Part shown: one piece after another, positions 7,897 to 8,874 of the stretch
How the letters are laid out: every line of letters begins with the position of its first letter
How positions within the stretch are numbered: position 1 is the first letter of the stretch
DNA from: an uncultured Sutterella sp.
Lineage (GTDB): Bacteria; Pseudomonadota; Gammaproteobacteria; Burkholderiales; Burkholderiaceae_F
NCBI GenBank assembly: GCA_905212345.1
Contig: CAJMEC010000059.1
Location: forward strand, 1 to 8,874
Direction of reading: 5' to 3'
Length of the DNA: 8,874 nt
Notes under the pieces: generated by a model
The model's input: the letters and a program-made list of their open reading frames with translations, nothing else
The model's database searches: none
What the model was told of the DNA's origin: nothing
Translations under genes and position numbers: made by a program

Positions 7897-7934
7897 GTCT
7901 AAATTAGCGCGGACAAATCCGGACAACTTTAGAC
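7897..7934 (-). promoter_or_regulatory. Possible leader hairpin / operator before obgE
   Basis: The 7-base inverted repeat GTCTAAA (7897-7903) and TTTAGAC (7928-7934) encloses a smaller CGGA/TCCG stem (7910-7913 with 7918-7921, four-base loop). It also encloses two copies of GGACAA ten bases apart (7911-7916 and 7921-7926). In an obgE transcript the outer stem would end four bases before the Shine-Dalgarno. The repeats are seen directly; any regulatory role is a guess. Confidence 0.3.
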
Positions 7935-7944
7935 TTTAACACAG

Positions 7945-7973
7945 AAAAAGCCATGTCATCGACATGGCCTTTT
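7945..7973 (-). terminator. Rho-independent terminator after rpmA
   Basis: On the minus strand GCCATGTC (7968-7961 read as GCCATGTC) pairs with GACATGGC (7957-7950) around a three-base loop, followed by TTTTT (7949-7945). A flanking A run allows extra A-T pairs past one bulged base. It lies about 60 bases after the rpmA stop and before obgE. Confidence 0.8.
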
Positions 7974-7991
7974 CAAATTTAAATTCATTTC

Positions 7992-8015
7992 CCCGATTGA
8001 GCTTACTCAACCGAG
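7992..8015 (-). other. Additional hairpin in the rpmA 3' untranslated region
   Basis: Read on the minus strand, CTCGGTTGAG (8015-8006), loop TAAG and CTCAATCGGG (8001-7992) form a 10-pair stem. Two of the pairs are G-U wobbles that hold only in the minus-strand RNA. It starts 15 bases after the rpmA stop and has no T run after it, so it is not the terminator itself. It could protect the 3' end or mark a processed RNA. Structure is predicted by eye only. Confidence 0.45.
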
Positions 8016-8030
8016 CGGTGCTGCTACAAA

Positions 8031-8288
8031 TTAAGCAGGAATCACCTTAACGAAACGGTGATTTTGAGGTCCCTTGACTTCAAACTTCACCGTACCGTCA
8101 ACCTTGGCAAACAAGGTGTGGTCACGACCCATACCGACGTTGTCGCCGGGGTGGAATTGCGTGCCACGTTGACGAACAATGATGCCGCCAGCATTGATAG
8201 CTGCATCACCAAAAACCTTTACACCAAGACGCTTAGCTTGGGAGTCACGACCGTTGCGGGTAGAACCGCCGCCCTTTTTATGTGCCAT
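8031..8288 (-). CDS. rpmA: 50S ribosomal protein L27
   Basis: L27 is a small protein of the large ribosomal subunit whose flexible N-terminus reaches the peptidyl-transferase centre. It has 85 residues, the normal size. The signature MAHKKGGGSTRNGRDSQAKR is followed by GVKVFG, the GGIIVRQRGT core and NVGMGRDHTLFAKVDG. The N-terminus starts directly with MAHKK and has no cleavable extension of the Firmicutes kind. It lies 27 bases downstream of rplU and is co-transcribed with it. The purine-rich stretch AAGAGAGT before the start is a modest ribosome binding site. Wording such as AINAGGIIVRQRGT favours a betaproteobacterial source (from memory of the family). Confidence 0.97.
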   Translation of the reverse strand: MAHKKGGGSTRNGRDSQAKRLGVKVFGDAAINAGGIIVRQRGTQFHPGDNVGMGRDHTLFAKVDGTVKFEVKGPQNHRFVKVIPA

Positions 8289-8315
8289 TTTCTTACTCTC
8301 TTAGAAAAGTCCAAA

Positions 8316-8627
8316 TTAAGCCGCGATCGAGTCGATCTTGAGCTCCGTGTAGTTTTGACGATGACCAGCGCTCTTGATGGAGTGCTTGCGACGACGCATC
8401 TTGAAGATGCGAACCTTGTCGTGACGGCCGTGAGAAACAACCGTGGCCGTAACGCTGGCGCCTTCAACGAAGGGAGCACCGACCTTAAGTTCATTGCCAT
8501 CGGAAACAGCCAAGACTTCAGAAAGGGTCACTTGGGAGCCGACTTCGGCATTCAAGGTTTCAACCTTGATCGTGTCACCGGCAGCAATGCGATATTGCTT
8601 TCCACCGGTCTTAATAATTGCGTACAT
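8316..8627 (-). CDS. rplU: 50S ribosomal protein L21
   Basis: L21 is a 23S rRNA-binding protein of the large subunit, assembled together with L20. It has 103 residues, the same length as the E. coli protein. It begins MYAIIKTGGKQYR, has the mid-protein VGAPFVEGASV segment, and ends with the family signature of basic RNA-binding residues KMRRRKHSIKSAGHRQNYT (about residues 76-94). GAGGT (8640-8636) lies eight bases before the ATG. It is the first gene of the rplU-rpmA pair, preceded by a leader that can form a stem-loop. A 210-codon open frame runs antisense across this gene and rpmA and is not believed to be real. Confidence 0.97.
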   Translation of the reverse strand: MYAIIKTGGKQYRIAAGDTIKVETLNAEVGSQVTLSEVLAVSDGNELKVGAPFVEGASVTATVVSHGRHDKVRIFKMRRRKHSIKSAGHRQNYTELKIDSIAA

Positions 8628-8644
8628 TGTTTATTACCTCGCCC

Positions 8645-8676
8645 GTTTCGCTCAGCCAACGCACTGTCTGCGAAAC
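8645..8676 (-). promoter_or_regulatory. Stem-loop in the rplU leader
   Basis: On the minus strand GTTTCGC (8676-8670) pairs perfectly with GCGAAAC (8651-8645). Inside, CAGT and GCTG can form a further short stem around a six-base loop. The structure ends four bases before the rplU Shine-Dalgarno (8640-8636). L21 operons in several bacteria carry leader RNAs thought to respond to the ribosomal protein. I cannot match this one to a known class, so an autoregulatory role is only inference. Confidence 0.4.
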
Positions 8677-8736
8677 CTTTTTATAGTTAATCGGCAGGAC
8701 AAACCCCACCTACTCATGCGTGGAAAGACGGATTAT

Positions 8737-8765
8737 TTCATAAATCAATTAGTTATGCAAATCAA
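8737..8765 (-). promoter_or_regulatory. Candidate rplU-rpmA promoter
   Basis: On the minus strand TTGATT (8765-8760) and TATGAA (8742-8737) are separated by 17 bases, matching four of six positions in each consensus hexamer. Transcription would start near 8730 and give a leader of about 100 bases. AAATCAATT occurs twice here (8742-8750 and 8759-8767). A TATAAA at 8685-8680 is an alternative -10 but lacks a -35 at the right distance. The region 8766-8874 beyond it contains no gene. Confidence 0.35.
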
Positions 8766-8874
8766 TTTGCAGCACGCGCGTACAGAATCCACTGCTGACC
8801 AAATTAAAAATGTGCATAACCTGCTTTGATGGTCCTGTTTCCAATAAATACAGGGCTACAAAAAGGTTGCCTCA

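Noticed and set aside
7433..7939. A 168-codon open frame on the + strand antisense to the start of obgE.
   Set aside because: It runs across the strongly conserved Obg domain of a clear gene on the other strand. It has no promoter or ribosome binding site and no recognisable domain.
8219..8500. A 93-codon frame on the - strand bridging rplU and rpmA.
   Set aside because: It overlaps both genes in a different frame and its serine- and arginine-rich translation is typical of a shifted frame of ribosomal genes.
8058..8690. A 210-codon open frame on the + strand antisense to rplU and rpmA.
   Set aside because: It lies opposite two certain ribosomal protein genes. Its length reflects their codon bias, it has no convincing ribosome binding site, and the translation resembles no family I know.
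8443..8829. A 128-codon open frame on the + strand covering the rplU start and its upstream region.
   Set aside because: Half of it is antisense to rplU and the rest crosses the leader and candidate promoter. The translation is low in recognisable features and no start signal is seen.
8826..8854. A possible + strand promoter (TTGATG, then TACAGG after 17 bases) for a divergent gene beyond the window.
   Set aside because: The -10 match is poor and no gene start is visible before the window ends. The CCTGT/ACAGG pair here has an 11-base loop and is likely chance.

Overview
The window is a compact, fully coding stretch of a proteobacterial chromosome, with a GC content that looks to be in the mid-40s percent by eye. 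It holds eight intact genes, and no RNA genes, CRISPR arrays or mobile elements were found. The L21 and L27 proteins and the rplU-rpmA-obgE order with no inserted yhbE-type gene look betaproteobacterial. A low-GC member of the Burkholderiales, such as the Sutterellaceae, would fit. This placement is inference from memory of family sequences, not from a search.

Left part (1-4894, + strand): a complete leucine operon leuA-leuB-leuC-leuD. It has a near-consensus promoter (-35 TTGACA at 50-55, 17-base spacer) directly before leuA, good ribosome binding sites before every gene, gaps of 28, 2 and 11 bases, and a rho-independent terminator after leuD. The four products take 2-ketoisovalerate plus acetyl-CoA to 2-ketoisocaproate, the precursor of leucine. 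Catalytic residues of LeuA and LeuB and the three iron-sulfur cysteines of LeuC are all present. The proteins and the gene order resemble the enterobacterial leuABCD operon.

Middle (4898-6697, - strand): a zinc-dependent M3-family oligoendopeptidase (PepF-like) that converges on leuD. It is separated from obgE upstream by a strong hairpin terminator, so it is probably its own transcription unit.

Right part (6788-8874, - strand): rplU (L21), rpmA (L27) and obgE (ribosome-assembly GTPase). These are three ribosome-related genes read in that order, with a terminator between rpmA and obgE. The non-coding stretches here carry possible RNA structures: a stem-loop just before rplU, an extra hairpin in the rpmA 3' untranslated region and a nested hairpin before obgE. 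The last 247 bases hold the rplU leader and probable promoter and no gene.

I see no new biological system here. The points worth a second look are the apparently gammaproteobacterial character of the leucine operon, an altered conserved motif in LeuD, and the untranslated-region structures of the ribosomal genes.
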